DNA of 64,000 nt from Desulfoplanes formicivorans. Its GTDB lineage: Bacteria > Desulfobacterota > Desulfovibrionia > Desulfovibrionales > Desulfomicrobiaceae. The stretch spans positions 62,001 through 126,000 of the forward strand of contig NZ_BDFE01000020.1 of assembly GCF_001748225.1 (NCBI RefSeq), written 5' to 3'. The first letter of the stretch is position 1; the number at the start of each line of letters is the position of its first letter. The translations under genes and the position numbers were made by a program. Below are positions 55,479-64,000 of this stretch, one piece after another. The notes beneath the pieces were generated by a model. It saw only the letters and a program-made list of their open reading frames with translations, was not told where the DNA came from and ran no database searches.

Positions 55479-56522
55479 TTGATTCCTTTTTTGCACAAGA
55501 AGACCACTGCATGCGGCCTGGATTTGGGCACCTCGTGGCTCAAAATGATATGTCTGCGCAAGGGACGGCAGGGGGTCCGGCTGGAACGGGTGGGACACAT
55601 GAACCTGCCTCTCCAGAGCAAGGGGGACGCCAAGGCCGTTGGTGCTGCGGCCAAGGCCCTGCATACCTCCATGGCCTTCAAGGACAAGGTCGTGATTTCC
55701 TCCCTGCGGGGGCACGAGATCATTGTCAAACACATGCAGCTGCCTCTTGCCAAGGATATGCGGGCTGTTGTTGAAAAAGAGGCCCGTGAACAGATTCCCT
55801 TTGATTTGGCTGACTTGTATCTCGATTTTCATTGCATTGACCCCCCGGACAAAAAAGCGAAAAAGGCCGACGTGATGGTGGTGGCCACCAAGAAGAAAGT
55901 GGTCATGGATCTTGAGGCGACTCTTGAGGTTGGCGGCCTCTCTCTTTCGGTGGTTGATGTGGATGCTTTTGCCTTGAGCAATTGTTTTGAATTCAACTAT
56001 CCCGAACAGACTCAGCCTGCCTATCTGCTGGATATCGGGGCCACCCAAAGCATCCTCGGGGTATATGAGCCCCATCGCCCCTTTTATTTCCGGGAACTCG
56101 GGTTCGGGGGGCAGCAGATCACCCAAACTCTCGCCAGGCAACTCGATATTCCCCTTGGTGAAGCCGAGGCCCTCAAACTGGAGGGGCCAGAAAGCCTTTC
56201 TTCCGCACAGCGTGAACAGATAACCCGGGCCATCAGGGAGAGATGTCGGGACTGGTGCCGTGAAATCAAGCGGGTCGAGCAGTTTTTCCAAACCTCGACC
56301 TCCATCACGTCCCTGCCCAAGACCCTCCATGTTTCCGGAGGGGGGAGCCTGCTTGCGGGATTGCTTCCCCTGCTTGCCCATGAGCTGGACATGGAGGTGA
56401 GCGCGTTTGACCCCTGGCGCACGATCCATGTGGACTCGAATCAGTTTGATAGCCGGTACATCAGAACGGTTGGACCTCAATTTGCCATTCCCACGGGTTT
56501 GGCCTTGCGGGGTTGCCAATGA
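55479..56522 (+). CDS. pilM: Type IV pilus assembly protein PilM
   Basis: The 347-residue actin-like protein has CGLDLGTSWLKMICLRKG near the start, YLLDIGATQSILGVYE, RELGFGGQQITQTLA, and the C-terminal SGGGSLLAGLLPLLA. It binds PilN's cytoplasmic tail. No ATG fits; TTG 55479 with GGGAAGG upstream is the best start, with TTG 55431 as a longer alternative. pilNOPQ follow in order. PilM, N, O and P form the inner-membrane alignment complex. Confidence 0.88.
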   Translation: MIPFLHKKTTACGLDLGTSWLKMICLRKGRQGVRLERVGHMNLPLQSKGDAKAVGAAAKALHTSMAFKDKVVISSLRGHEIIVKHMQLPLAKDMRAVVEKEAREQIPFDLADLYLDFHCIDPPDKKAKKADVMVVATKKKVVMDLEATLEVGGLSLSVVDVDAFALSNCFEFNYPEQTQPAYLLDIGATQSILGVYEPHRPFYFRELGFGGQQITQTLARQLDIPLGEAEALKLEGPESLSSAQREQITRAIRERCRDWCREIKRVEQFFQTSTSITSLPKTLHVSGGGSLLAGLLPLLAHELDMEVSAFDPWRTIHVDSNQFDSRYIRTVGPQFAIPTGLALRGCQ

Positions 56523-57094
56523 TTACCATCAATCTTTTGCCCCAGAAGCGCCGGGCCCGCATATCGCACATTCATCTGGAACTTTTCTGGGCAGGTGTGT
56601 TTCTTGGTGTGCTGCTGGTGGGCATGGGAATCGGATATTATTTTGTCCATTCCCGCATAACGACTCTGGAGGCGACCCTCAAGCAGCGGCAGGCCGTGAA
56701 AAGCGCCTTGCTGGTTCAAGTGGGCAAGGTGAACAAGCTCAAAAGGGAACTTGAGGGGTTGGAGGCCCAAATCGCCGCCATCCGGACCATTCGGGTCCGT
56801 CAGGGATTGCCGGTTCGCTATCTGGATGCCATTGTCTCCCGCATGCCCGGAGAAAAAATCTGGCTCGAAACCTTGTCCCTGAACGGCCAAAACACCATCG
56901 AAATGAAGGGTGTAGCCCTTGATAACCAGGTTTTTGCTCGCTATGTTGAAGGGTTGCGTGACTCTCCATTCATTGCCAAGGTGATTACCCGAAGAACCCA
57001 GCTGCGTTCCATTCAGGATCTCGGGCTTGTGGAGTTTCAATGTTCCGTGACAGCCGTTCCTCCTGGGAACAAGGAGGAGGGCGATAATGAGTAG
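56519..57094 (+). CDS. pilN: Type IV pilus assembly protein PilN
   Basis: The 191-residue protein begins MITINLLPQKRRARI, the PilN start that binds PilM, followed by one membrane segment (about residues 24-47) and a coiled coil, then a beta domain (EKIWLETLSLNGQNTIEMKG). The ATG overlaps the pilM stop (ATGA at 56519-56522). It is co-translated with pilM and pilO. Confidence 0.9.
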   Translation: MITINLLPQKRRARISHIHLELFWAGVFLGVLLVGMGIGYYFVHSRITTLEATLKQRQAVKSALLVQVGKVNKLKRELEGLEAQIAAIRTIRVRQGLPVRYLDAIVSRMPGEKIWLETLSLNGQNTIEMKGVALDNQVFARYVEGLRDSPFIAKVITRRTQLRSIQDLGLVEFQCSVTAVPPGNKEEGDNE

Positions 57095-57710
57095 ACAGGA
57101 TCTGACCCGGACATTGGAACAGCTGACCATCTGGCACAAGATCCTGATCATGCTTGGCCTTCTGGTGGTGGTGGGCGGTTGTTACTGGTATTTTTTTCTG
57201 AGCCCCCAGCTTGAAACCATGATCAAGCTGCACAAGAGTATTTCCAAGGTCAATAGCGACATCAAGCGGTTTACAACTATTTCCCTGCAGCTTCCCGCTC
57301 TCGAGAAAAAGGTCAACGCCAAACAATCCGAGTTCCTTTTTGCCCAGACCTTGCTTCCCAAGGATACCCAGGCATTGGAACGTCTGCTGGCCTCCTTTGA
57401 GATGCTGGCCCAGGAGATGGGTGTGAGCTTCATGTCCTTTACCCCGGGCAGGGAAACCGTGGGCGAACTGTATGCTTCAAGAAACGTGAGTCTGCGTCTT
57501 CGGGGGAGCTTTCACAATCTGATGCGCTTTTTCGACAAATTGTCCCGATTGGATCGTCTGGTTCAGCTTCAATCCCTGCGGCTGCAACCTGCGGGACAGC
57601 AGCCAGGCAGACAGGGGGCCCTGCTGGGGGCGGACAGCACTCTGATCGTTTTTAGGGCATTGACCCACGAGGAACGAGCCGCCAAGCAGGCAAAGAAATC
57701 CAAGAAATAG
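57087..57710 (+). CDS. pilO: Type IV pilus assembly protein PilO
   Basis: The 207-residue protein has one membrane segment (about residues 18-39), a coiled coil (LHKSISKVNSDIKRF, then PALEKKVNAKQ), and the PilO end domain (LRLRGSFHNLMRFFDKLSRL). Pairs with PilN in the periplasm. It overlaps pilN by 8 bases with AAGGAGGAGGGC upstream. Confidence 0.9.
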   Translation: MSRQDLTRTLEQLTIWHKILIMLGLLVVVGGCYWYFFLSPQLETMIKLHKSISKVNSDIKRFTTISLQLPALEKKVNAKQSEFLFAQTLLPKDTQALERLLASFEMLAQEMGVSFMSFTPGRETVGELYASRNVSLRLRGSFHNLMRFFDKLSRLDRLVQLQSLRLQPAGQQPGRQGALLGADSTLIVFRALTHEERAAKQAKKSKK

Positions 57711-57747
57711 GTCCTTGTGAACGTGATTCCGGAGAGCAGATCCTGCC

Positions 57748-58299
57748 ATGACTAGAATGATGCGAGTGCGCCATGTTGTTTGGGGAATGATCGTCCTCTG
57801 GGGTCTTGGGCATGGAGGTCCGTCCATGTTCGTGCATGCCGAAGGACAGGTTCCCGGGCACGAGGAAGCGCCGTCCCTTTCCGGGGAAATGCCTGCATGG
57901 ATGCAGCCTTCATCGTATCGATACGATCCCCTGGTCACCACCGACCCTTTTGTCCCCTTTATCCGCAAGGAAGAACCTCCTGCGCTGCAGGCCGAAGAGG
58001 TCCCCTTGTCCCGTCCCCTGACGCCCTTGGAAAAGATTGACGTTACCCAGCTCACGGCCGTGGGCATCGTGTGGTATCCCGCAGGGAACAAGCAATCCAT
58101 GGCCATGGTTCAGCTTCCGGATGGCAAGGGGTTTGTTTTACGCAAGGGAATGCGCGTGGGCAGGCATAATGGGGTCGTGGATACGATTACTCCGGAGGCG
58201 ATCATTGTTCGGGAACAGGGCCGTGATATTTTTGGCAAGCAAATAACCAGGGATGTGCTCATCAAACTGCACAGGAAACAAGGGGTTCAACATGATTGA
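57748..58299 (+). CDS. pilP: Type IV pilus assembly protein PilP
   Basis: The 183-residue protein has an N-terminal hydrophobic segment (VVWGMIVLWGLGHGG) and the PilP domain: YDPLVTTDPFVPFIR, PLEKIDVTQLTAVGIVWY, and a GKGFVLRKGMRVGRHNG beta domain. It links PilNO to PilQ. Unlike many PilP proteins it has no Cys lipobox. The ATG 57748 and 57757/57760 are all in frame. It overlaps pilQ by 8 bases. Confidence 0.87.
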   Translation: MTRMMRVRHVVWGMIVLWGLGHGGPSMFVHAEGQVPGHEEAPSLSGEMPAWMQPSSYRYDPLVTTDPFVPFIRKEEPPALQAEEVPLSRPLTPLEKIDVTQLTAVGIVWYPAGNKQSMAMVQLPDGKGFVLRKGMRVGRHNGVVDTITPEAIIVREQGRDIFGKQITRDVLIKLHRKQGVQHD

Positions 58300-60442
58300 C
58301 ATGCATTGGATGAGGCGGATTGCTCTGGTTGGATGCCTGGTATGGGCCAGCATGATCTGTCTTGCGGGGTGTACTCCCGCTGGCAGGACCAAGCCTGTTG
58401 CAGCGACCGGTCCTGCCTCGTCGCAATCGTCCTCCCACCCCGGGATTCTTGCCAAGGATCCATCCAGCAACGTTGTTGCGGCCTGGGTAGCGGACGGTAA
58501 AACCTATGTGCGCATTCCCATGGATGCGAAAACAGATGTGGTGCCGGCAATGGATGGGCAACGCTTTTCATTGACCTTTTCTCCGCCCCTAAAGCCGGTG
58601 GCCCTTCCACGCGAGGGCGTGGGCGTGGTCTCCAGGTGGACGTCCAGCCCGAATCCTGGCGGCCAATGGGACCGGATAGAGCTGGAACTTGCCCGCAAGG
58701 CCCAGTTCTTGGTGTCCCGTCCCTCCTCGTCCCTTTTGCAGCTCATGCTCGTTCCACCGAACGGCAAGGTTGCCGGACAGGCGCGCAAACAGGATGCATC
58801 CCATGCCTTCCGGGGCATTGATTTTTCTCGCAACAAGGCCGGCAATCTCTTCGTCACCCTGCATGTGGGGCCGGATGTCCGGTTGATGCCCCAGAACGGG
58901 GAAGAGGGGAAGATGACCTTTCTTTTTGAAAATGCGCATATTCCCCAGCGCTTGGCGCGGCTGTACAGGCTGGAAGAATTTGCAACGGTCATTGATTCGG
59001 CCCTGTTCCGCAACGTGCAGGACGGCGTGCTGTTGACCATGCTCACTGCCCAGAGGGTCCCCTTTCATGTGGAGACCAAGCCGGATGGGCTTGTGCTTCA
59101 ATTTCTGACCCAGGAGATTGACCGCAGCGAGCGCGATGCCAGACGACGTCAGGCGGCCAGGCCCTCGACCGTTTCGGTGCAGGAGGCGGTGAAGACCAGG
59201 GATCAGGCGGAACTTCTGGAAATGAACACCCTGTTTCCAGGCATGAAAAGGGAATATTCCGGGCAGAAGATTTCCATTGACCTGCAGGATGCTGACGTGG
59301 AACTTGTCCTGCGTCTCATTGCCGAGGTGAGCCGACACAATCTGATCATCGACGAAAATGTCAAGGGCAAGATCTCCCTGAAACTTCAGGATATTCCCTG
59401 GGATCAGGCCCTGGATCTGGTGCTGCTTCAAAAGGGCCTCGGGATGGTCGTCAAGGGCAACATCATGCGCATTGCCACGACCAAGCAGCTGGAAAGCGAA
59501 CGGGATCAACTGCGCCGGGCCAGGGAAGCGGCCTTGCAGGCCAGGGAAAGCTTGAGCAGCCTGGAACCGCTGCAGACCAGGTACATGCAGATCAATTACA
59601 GTACGGCCGCGGAAATCGAACCCAAGGTTCGGGAATTCCTCTCCCCCAGGGGCAAGATCAGCCAGGACGCCCGAACCAATATGCTCATCATCCGGGATGC
59701 CGGATCCCAGCTGGACAAGATAGCGGCCGTGATCAACAAACTGGATCGGCCTGAACGTCAGGTGCTCATCGAGGCCAGGATCGTCTACGCCACGGATGAT
59801 TTTCAGCGCAGTCTGGGCATCAACTGGTCGGGTTCCTATGATCACAATGATGCCAATTCCCGGTATACCCGGACGTTCAATGTCAACGGCGTGACCTTGC
59901 CTTCAAGTGTGGGCGGCATGGACGCCGGGGTGAATTTTGCCAAGATTGCCGGGCTGGATCTCTTTACCCTGGACGCCCAGCTCAGGCTCGGAGAGCTCAA
60001 GAATATCGCCAAGACCATTTCCTCCCCGCGCGTGGTTACCCTGAACAACAACCGGGCCGAGATCAAGCAGGGGACCAAGGTCGCCTCTCAGGCGGAATCC
60101 GAAAGCGGCGGGACCACCACCGAGTACAATGACGCCATTTTGTCCCTGTCGGTGCAGCCACAGATCACTCCTGACGACAAGCTCATCTTGGATCTGGATA
60201 TCAGTGATGACGCGCCGGCTGGCGATGATATCTCCACCCGTTCCACCAAGACCAAGATGATTGTCAGCAATAACGAGACGATTGTCATCGGTGGGGTTCA
60301 GAAGTCCACGGAAACCAACATCGAGGACCGGGTGCCGGGCCTGGCTTCCATTCCCGGCATGGGCTGGCTGTTCAAGAATGAAAGCACTTCCTACCAGAAG
60401 GAAGAACTGCTCATCTTCATCAGGCCCAGGATTCTTGATTGA
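58292..60442 (+). CDS. pilQ: Type IV pilus secretin PilQ
   Basis: The 716-residue protein forms the outer-membrane pore for the pilus. It has a lipobox-like signal (MICLAGC), an AMIN-like beta domain (about residues 55-270), an STN domain (ISIDLQDADVELVLRLIAEV), the N1 domain, and the secretin domain ending in VPGLASIPGMGWLFKNESTS and LLIFIRPRIL. Usual length. ATG 58292 lies in pilP, with AAGGGG upstream. The lipobox is less usual for PilQ, and a lipid anchor is possible. Confidence 0.95.
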   Translation: MIDMHWMRRIALVGCLVWASMICLAGCTPAGRTKPVAATGPASSQSSSHPGILAKDPSSNVVAAWVADGKTYVRIPMDAKTDVVPAMDGQRFSLTFSPPLKPVALPREGVGVVSRWTSSPNPGGQWDRIELELARKAQFLVSRPSSSLLQLMLVPPNGKVAGQARKQDASHAFRGIDFSRNKAGNLFVTLHVGPDVRLMPQNGEEGKMTFLFENAHIPQRLARLYRLEEFATVIDSALFRNVQDGVLLTMLTAQRVPFHVETKPDGLVLQFLTQEIDRSERDARRRQAARPSTVSVQEAVKTRDQAELLEMNTLFPGMKREYSGQKISIDLQDADVELVLRLIAEVSRHNLIIDENVKGKISLKLQDIPWDQALDLVLLQKGLGMVVKGNIMRIATTKQLESERDQLRRAREAALQARESLSSLEPLQTRYMQINYSTAAEIEPKVREFLSPRGKISQDARTNMLIIRDAGSQLDKIAAVINKLDRPERQVLIEARIVYATDDFQRSLGINWSGSYDHNDANSRYTRTFNVNGVTLPSSVGGMDAGVNFAKIAGLDLFTLDAQLRLGELKNIAKTISSPRVVTLNNNRAEIKQGTKVASQAESESGGTTTEYNDAILSLSVQPQITPDDKLILDLDISDDAPAGDDISTRSTKTKMIVSNNETIVIGGVQKSTETNIEDRVPGLASIPGMGWLFKNESTSYQKEELLIFIRPRILD

Positions 60443-60477
60443 ACCACCTTGCGGAACGGGGGACAACGTATTCGGCC

Positions 60478-60759
60478 ATGCAACTCAAATGTAACGCACT
60501 CAAGGATTTTTCCTCCATCTGGAAGAGTGATTTTCTGGGCCAGAAGGGATTTCTGCTGCCCGGTACCCGGTCCTATGTCATGGGTGAAACCTTGCAGGTG
60601 GATGTGTTCGTTATGAACGAACATTGGGGACGTGTCGAAGTCGTGCCTGTGTGGCACAATCTGTACGGTGTTGTCTCCGAACTGACTCCCAGGGGCATTT
60701 TCCTGCGTCTGATCAAAAGTGATCAAACCTTTGACCGGAAACTGGCTTCCCTGGGATAG
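60478..60759 (+). CDS. PilZ-like small protein after pilQ
   Basis: The 93-residue beta-rich protein ends in GVVSELTPRGIFLRL, which resembles the second PilZ motif (D-x-S-x-x-G) with Glu and Thr in place of Asp and Ser. The Arg-rich first motif (RxxxR) is absent, so c-di-GMP binding is doubtful. It is just after pilQ. A TTG at 60439, overlapping the pilQ stop (TTGA), is an alternative start that would add 13 residues. Confidence 0.5.
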   Translation: MQLKCNALKDFSSIWKSDFLGQKGFLLPGTRSYVMGETLQVDVFVMNEHWGRVEVVPVWHNLYGVVSELTPRGIFLRLIKSDQTFDRKLASLG

Positions 60760-60788
60760 GATGCAGCACGTTTGGTCCTTGCAGCGAT

Positions 60789-60830
60789 CACCCATACCCG
60801 TTTGCGCGGGTATGGGTGTACCTTTTCTGT
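60789..60830 (+). terminator. Terminator of the pil operon
   Basis: CACCCATACCCG and CGGGTATGGGTG form a 12-bp stem with a 6-nt loop, followed by TACCTTTTCT. hisC begins 40 bases later. Confidence 0.8.
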
Positions 60831-60869
60831 TCTTTGTCCAACCCTATTGCATCAAGGAAAACCAGAACC

Positions 60870-61973
60870 ATGAGCAATACGCGTATTCGTCCCGATATAC
60901 GGGACTTTGAACCCTATGTGGCCGGTCGGTCCATTGACGAGATCAAGGCGGCCTACCAGCTGACTTCGGTCATCAAGCTGGCCAGCAATGAGAATCCCCT
61001 TGGAACCTCACCCGTTGTCCAGGATGTCATCTGCAAGAACGCTTCTCTGGCCTTTCGCTATGCCCAGGCCGGAAATCCGGTTTTGCGCAAGGCCCTGGCC
61101 GAGCATCTCGGCATTGCTGATACGTGTATTGTGTGCGGTAATGGCTCCGACGAGATCATTGATCTGCTCATCCGGGTCATGGCCCGGCCCGGAGTGGACA
61201 ATGTGGTTGCCTTTGATCCCTGCTTCAGTATGTACAAGGTCCAGTCGAAGCTGTGCGGCGTGGCATTCAGACAGGCTCCCCTGAACCGGGATTTTTCCTT
61301 TTCCTGGGACGGATTGCTTCAGATCATGGATGAAAGGACAAGGATTGTCTTTGTCACCAATCCGGACAACCCTTCGGGCTATGCTGCCCCGGCCTCGGAG
61401 ATTCTGGACCTGGCCAGGCGCATTCCCGAGCAGGCGACCCTGGTGGTGGACGAGGCTTATATCGATTTCAGTGATCCCCTGGAAACCTATTCCATGCTGC
61501 GGTTGTTTGAAAATGCGTCCAATATTGTCCTTTTGCGTACCTTTTCCAAATTGTTCGGCCTGGCAGGATTGCGCCTGGGATATGGCATCATGCCGCCGGA
61601 TCTGGCCGATTACCTCATGCGTACCCGCCCCCCCTTCAGCGTGAATATTCTGGCGGAAAAGGCCGGGATAGCGGCCATCAACGATACGCCCTTTATCGAG
61701 GCCACGCGCACCACCGTGCTTAAGGGCAAAGAGCAACTGGTCCGGGGAATGGAGGCGTGCGGCTGCAAGGTGTATCCTTCCCAGGCCAACTTCCTGCTTG
61801 TAAAACCTCCCGTGGACCCGGCTCGGGTGTGCGATGCCCTGCTCAGAAAGGGGATCATTGTCCGACCTCTTGGCAGTTATGGGCTGGATGACTGCTTTCG
61901 GGTTTCCGTGGGCAATGCCGAGGAAAATGAACGTTTTCTCCATGCCCTGGGGGAGGTGGTCCATGGGAGCTGA
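60870..61973 (+). CDS. hisC: Histidinol-phosphate aminotransferase
   Basis: The 367-residue PLP enzyme of histidine synthesis has VIKLASNENPLGTSP, the NGSDEIIDLLIR segment, TNPDNPSGY, and the PLP lysine in LRTFSKLFGLAGLRLGYG. AAGGAAA lies before ATG 60870. It overlaps cmk by 11 bases (operon). Other his genes are absent from the window. Confidence 0.94.
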   Translation: MSNTRIRPDIRDFEPYVAGRSIDEIKAAYQLTSVIKLASNENPLGTSPVVQDVICKNASLAFRYAQAGNPVLRKALAEHLGIADTCIVCGNGSDEIIDLLIRVMARPGVDNVVAFDPCFSMYKVQSKLCGVAFRQAPLNRDFSFSWDGLLQIMDERTRIVFVTNPDNPSGYAAPASEILDLARRIPEQATLVVDEAYIDFSDPLETYSMLRLFENASNIVLLRTFSKLFGLAGLRLGYGIMPPDLADYLMRTRPPFSVNILAEKAGIAAINDTPFIEATRTTVLKGKEQLVRGMEACGCKVYPSQANFLLVKPPVDPARVCDALLRKGIIVRPLGSYGLDDCFRVSVGNAEENERFLHALGEVVHGS

Positions 61974-62649
61974 AAGAGGAAAGCCCCTTTTTGTCGTCAC
62001 CATTGACGGACCCGCTGGGGTGGGCAAGACCACCCTTGCCCGGGCCGTGGCTGAAAAATTGGGCGTTGCCTACCTGGATACCGGCGCCATGTACCGCAGT
62101 GTTGCCTGGATGCTGGGCAAGGGTTCCTGGGAGTGGTCGGAAGAGAAACTGGACCGGGGCCTCGACAAGCTGGCGTTCTCCATCCAGGGGGCCGGCGAGG
62201 CGACAATCCTGCTTGTCAACGGCCATGAAACCGGCTCAAAAATCCGCACGGAAACCGTGGGATTGTGGGCCTCCCATGTGGCAAAGATTCCTCAGGTTCG
62301 TCGCAGACTGACCGAGATACAGCGATCCCTGGGCCAGAGCGTTTCCCTGGTTGCCGAAGGCAGGGATATGGGCACGGTGGTCTTTCCCAAGGCCTTGTTC
62401 AAGTTTTTTCTGGATGCTTCCCCCGAGGTCCGGGCCCGGCGCAGGTGGCTTCAGCTTAGGGATGCGGGCAGTACCGAGGATCTTGAGGGTCTGACCCGGC
62501 AGATGCGCATCAGGGACGAACAGGACCGCAATCGGGCCATTGCCCCCCTTAGGCCGGCCGAAGATGCGGTTTGCATTGATACCGGGATGCTTGATCCCGC
62601 TCAGGTCCTTGAACAGATCATCAGACGCATTGCCTCGCAAATGCCGTGA
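61963..62649 (+). CDS. cmk: Cytidylate kinase
   Basis: The 228-residue enzyme phosphorylates CMP and dCMP. Motifs: IDGPAGVGKTTLARAVAEKL (P-loop), YLDTGAMYRSVAWML, and LVAEGRDMGTVVFPKA. ATG 61963 is inside hisC, with GGGGGAGG upstream. Operon partner of hisC. Confidence 0.95.
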   Translation: MGAERGKPLFVVTIDGPAGVGKTTLARAVAEKLGVAYLDTGAMYRSVAWMLGKGSWEWSEEKLDRGLDKLAFSIQGAGEATILLVNGHETGSKIRTETVGLWASHVAKIPQVRRRLTEIQRSLGQSVSLVAEGRDMGTVVFPKALFKFFLDASPEVRARRRWLQLRDAGSTEDLEGLTRQMRIRDEQDRNRAIAPLRPAEDAVCIDTGMLDPAQVLEQIIRRIASQMP

Positions 62650-62721
62650 GCCTGGCTGGTCCCGGAGGAATAGAAAATGTCCACGGGCAGCTGCAGGACG
62701 GGGGGGCAGGCACGTATAAGC

Positions 62722-62768
62722 AAAAGGCCGCATTGCCTGGAAGATGTTTCCAGGCAATGCGGCCTTTT
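62722..62768. terminator. Bidirectional terminator between cmk and the 62793 gene
   Basis: AAAAGGCCGCATTGCCTGGAA pairs with its complement at 62748-62768 with a very long stem, A-run at left and TTTT at right. It can end cmk on the plus strand and the unknown gene on the minus strand. Confidence 0.9.
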
Positions 62769-62792
62769 GGGGTTCAACACGGTACGCGGGAA

Positions 62793-63296
62793 CTACTCGT
62801 TGCTGTCTGTTTTTGCTTCCACCAGGGGTTTGTGGCGACTCAGATCATACAGTCCCCTGACGGGAAAGGGGAGGGAGTAGTTGGGAATCTTGTCCAGCTT
62901 GATGGTCCCGATGGTCTTGCCCTCGGGAAAGGAGGAGAGGGGGACCAGACCCTGGGGGATGGGAAATCCAAGAGGGGCAGCGGTTATCTTGGTCAATCTG
63001 GAAGCGTACCGCTGAGAAAGATAGTCGATGATCTGGTCCCGTTCTTCTCGGGTAAACGCCTCCAGAAGAACCTTTTTGCTGCTGTCCGGGTCAGCGGATT
63101 GCCCTTCCTTGCGTTGGATGGTTCCTCCGAGAAGATGTCCCCAGTCGTAGGTATCCATTTCGGCCTCGTCCCAGGCCGAGCGGTACAGATGGACTTCGAC
63201 ATCCCTGCGTCCCTTGAAGGTACGGATGACCATGGAAAGGACGTAGCCACGATCAACGGGCAGGGCTTGGTTGGGTTCGATCGTATCTATGTGCAT
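62793..63296 (-). CDS. Conserved hypothetical protein (partner of glycosidase-like gene)
   Basis: I do not recognise this 167-residue soluble protein. It has no signal peptide; the sequence is alpha/beta with GYVLSMVIRTFKGRRDVEVH, DTYDWGHLLGGTIQRK, and a C-terminal LPFPVRGLYDLSRHKPLV. ACAGGAGA lies before ATG 63296. It begins 2 bases after the stop of the gene upstream, so the two form an operon. Confidence 0.7.
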   Translation of the reverse strand: MHIDTIEPNQALPVDRGYVLSMVIRTFKGRRDVEVHLYRSAWDEAEMDTYDWGHLLGGTIQRKEGQSADPDSSKKVLLEAFTREERDQIIDYLSQRYASRLTKITAAPLGFPIPQGLVPLSSFPEGKTIGTIKLDKIPNYSLPFPVRGLYDLSRHKPLVEAKTDSNE

Positions 63297-63298
63297 GA

Positions 63299-64000
63299 TT
63301 ATTCTCCTGTAGCGTTGGTCTCGACGGCTTGTTGGCAGGACCTGACTGGTTCGATGCCGATGACATTGGGAATGGGCCACAAACGTTCATGGATGGTGCC
63401 AAGCAATGGATGTTCATACTGTCCCATCCATGACCGGCGATTGTCCTGAAGGTTCAGATGCATGGCGGCTTCCGGACCTCCTTCCACATACATAGCGGTC
63501 TTCAGGTTGACAGGCAAGTGGAGCAGGGCCTGGTTGAAGGCGTAAACGCTCATGGGGGTTTGGCAATGGATGAACAGAACCCTGCCGTCCGTGGTCATGC
63601 CTATGGCGGCGATGCTGTGTTTTTTGTTGCTGGGGGGCCAGAGATTCTTGCCTGTTGCGCTGATCAGCCTGAAATTCTGGATGACCGTGTCGTACTTGGT
63701 GACAAGACGGCGCCAGTCATCGTTTTTCCGATCAAGAATGGCGACCTTGGGCAGGGAGCGGACTTTGGGATCAAAAACAAAGAAGGCCCCGAACCGCGGA
63801 TTGATATACCCATTGTTCACGAGCCCCCGTGTTTTCATATAGCCCGTGCTCTGCTGCCTGTCTTCCCGGTACATGCTCGCGTTGATGGCCGCCACAAGGT
63901 GCTTTTCCTCGCACCATTGTTCAAGAGTGGCAATTCTGGTCAGTGACGTGCCCTGGGCGATCAGTTTGAAGCAGAACCGGTCTGGATCGATCCGGAGAAA
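63299..64000 (-). CDS. Phosphodiester glycosidase (NAGPA)-like protein, N-terminus outside window
   Basis: The visible 233 residues run to the window edge without a start, so the gene continues past 64000. VAAINASMYREDRQQSTGYMKTRG and DGRVLFIHCQTPMSVYAFNQ, then YVEGGPEAAMHL match the phosphodiester glycosidase (NAGPA) domain. Such proteins are usually exported and act on phosphodiester-linked sugars or wall polymers. The substrate is unknown. The start should include a signal peptide outside the window. Confidence 0.7.
   Translation of the reverse strand, partial: FLRIDPDRFCFKLIAQGTSLTRIATLEQWCEEKHLVAAINASMYREDRQQSTGYMKTRGLVNNGYINPRFGAFFVFDPKVRSLPKVAILDRKNDDWRRLVTKYDTVIQNFRLISATGKNLWPPSNKKHSIAAIGMTTDGRVLFIHCQTPMSVYAFNQALLHLPVNLKTAMYVEGGPEAAMHLNLQDNRRSWMGQYEHPLLGTIHERLWPIPNVIGIEPVRSCQQAVETNATGE

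Overview
The window looks like a chromosomal segment of a Desulfovibrionales-type (former Deltaproteobacteria) anaerobe. The evidence is the flagellar gene order flgA-H-I-J / flgN-K-L-csrA-fliW / flgM plus a DVU0524-type gene, a periplasmic selenocysteine formate dehydrogenase, and an 'orange protein' (ORP)-type cluster of MinD-like ATPases and NifX/NifB-fold metal-cluster proteins. Coding density is high, there are no transposons, phages or CRISPR arrays, and one tRNA gene (Leu, CAA). Sulfate-reduction genes are not in the window, so that physiology is not shown here.

Layout. 1-9.1 kb: late flagellar genes, with a candidate sigma54 promoter before flgN-flgK-flgL and a candidate sigma28 promoter before the DVU0524-like gene and flgM. 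9.3-17.7 kb: housekeeping genes (nadK, a DUF89-like protein, mltA, a DUF4254 protein, gatB, mtnA, rhomboid protease). 17.8-22.8 kb: tRNA-Leu and a ZraP/ZraS/ZraR-like envelope-stress system with divergent zraP, a -24/-12 promoter and paired upstream repeats. 23-29.8 kb: a formate/metal region with fdhB, fdhA (in-frame UGA read as Sec), an FmdE-type zinc protein, and a NifX domain fused to half of a permease whose other half is the next gene. 29.8-32.6 kb: rarD and uvrC. 32.9-38.3 kb: an ORP-type cluster (a NifX-like gene, then the opposite-strand operon nifX-like, orp-like, DUF5320, Cys-rich peptide, two ferredoxin-MinD ATPases, and an Mrp-NifX fusion), with sigma54-type promoters at both outer ends.

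38.6-50.3 kb: a DUF190 gene, purT, and a small two-CxxC selenoprotein with in-frame UGA, then slyX, sdaA, an MFS carrier, a CBS-ACT protein, a MATE carrier, a VUT/YhhQ-type transporter, speA and menA. 50.3-54.4 kb: a MocR regulator, azlCD and a PLP aminotransferase that share operator-like motifs. 54.5-64 kb: an FmdB-type zinc ribbon, uspA, the type IV pilus operon pilMNOPQ with a PilZ-like gene, hisC, cmk, and two genes of unknown or partly known role, the last cut by the window edge.

The strongest discovery signals are: (1) the small selenoprotein at 40148-40411; its UGA and the UGA of fdhA are followed by hairpins of identical geometry (8-bp stem at nt 16-23/27-34 after UGA, GGC loop at 24-26); (2) the spread of NifX-type domains (five in about 10 kb: alone, fused to a half-permease and fused to an Mrp ATPase) with sigma54-type promoters; (3) a 60-nt perfect palindrome between fliW and flgM; (4) a shared palindromic motif linking mocR-azlCD and the downstream aminotransferase.
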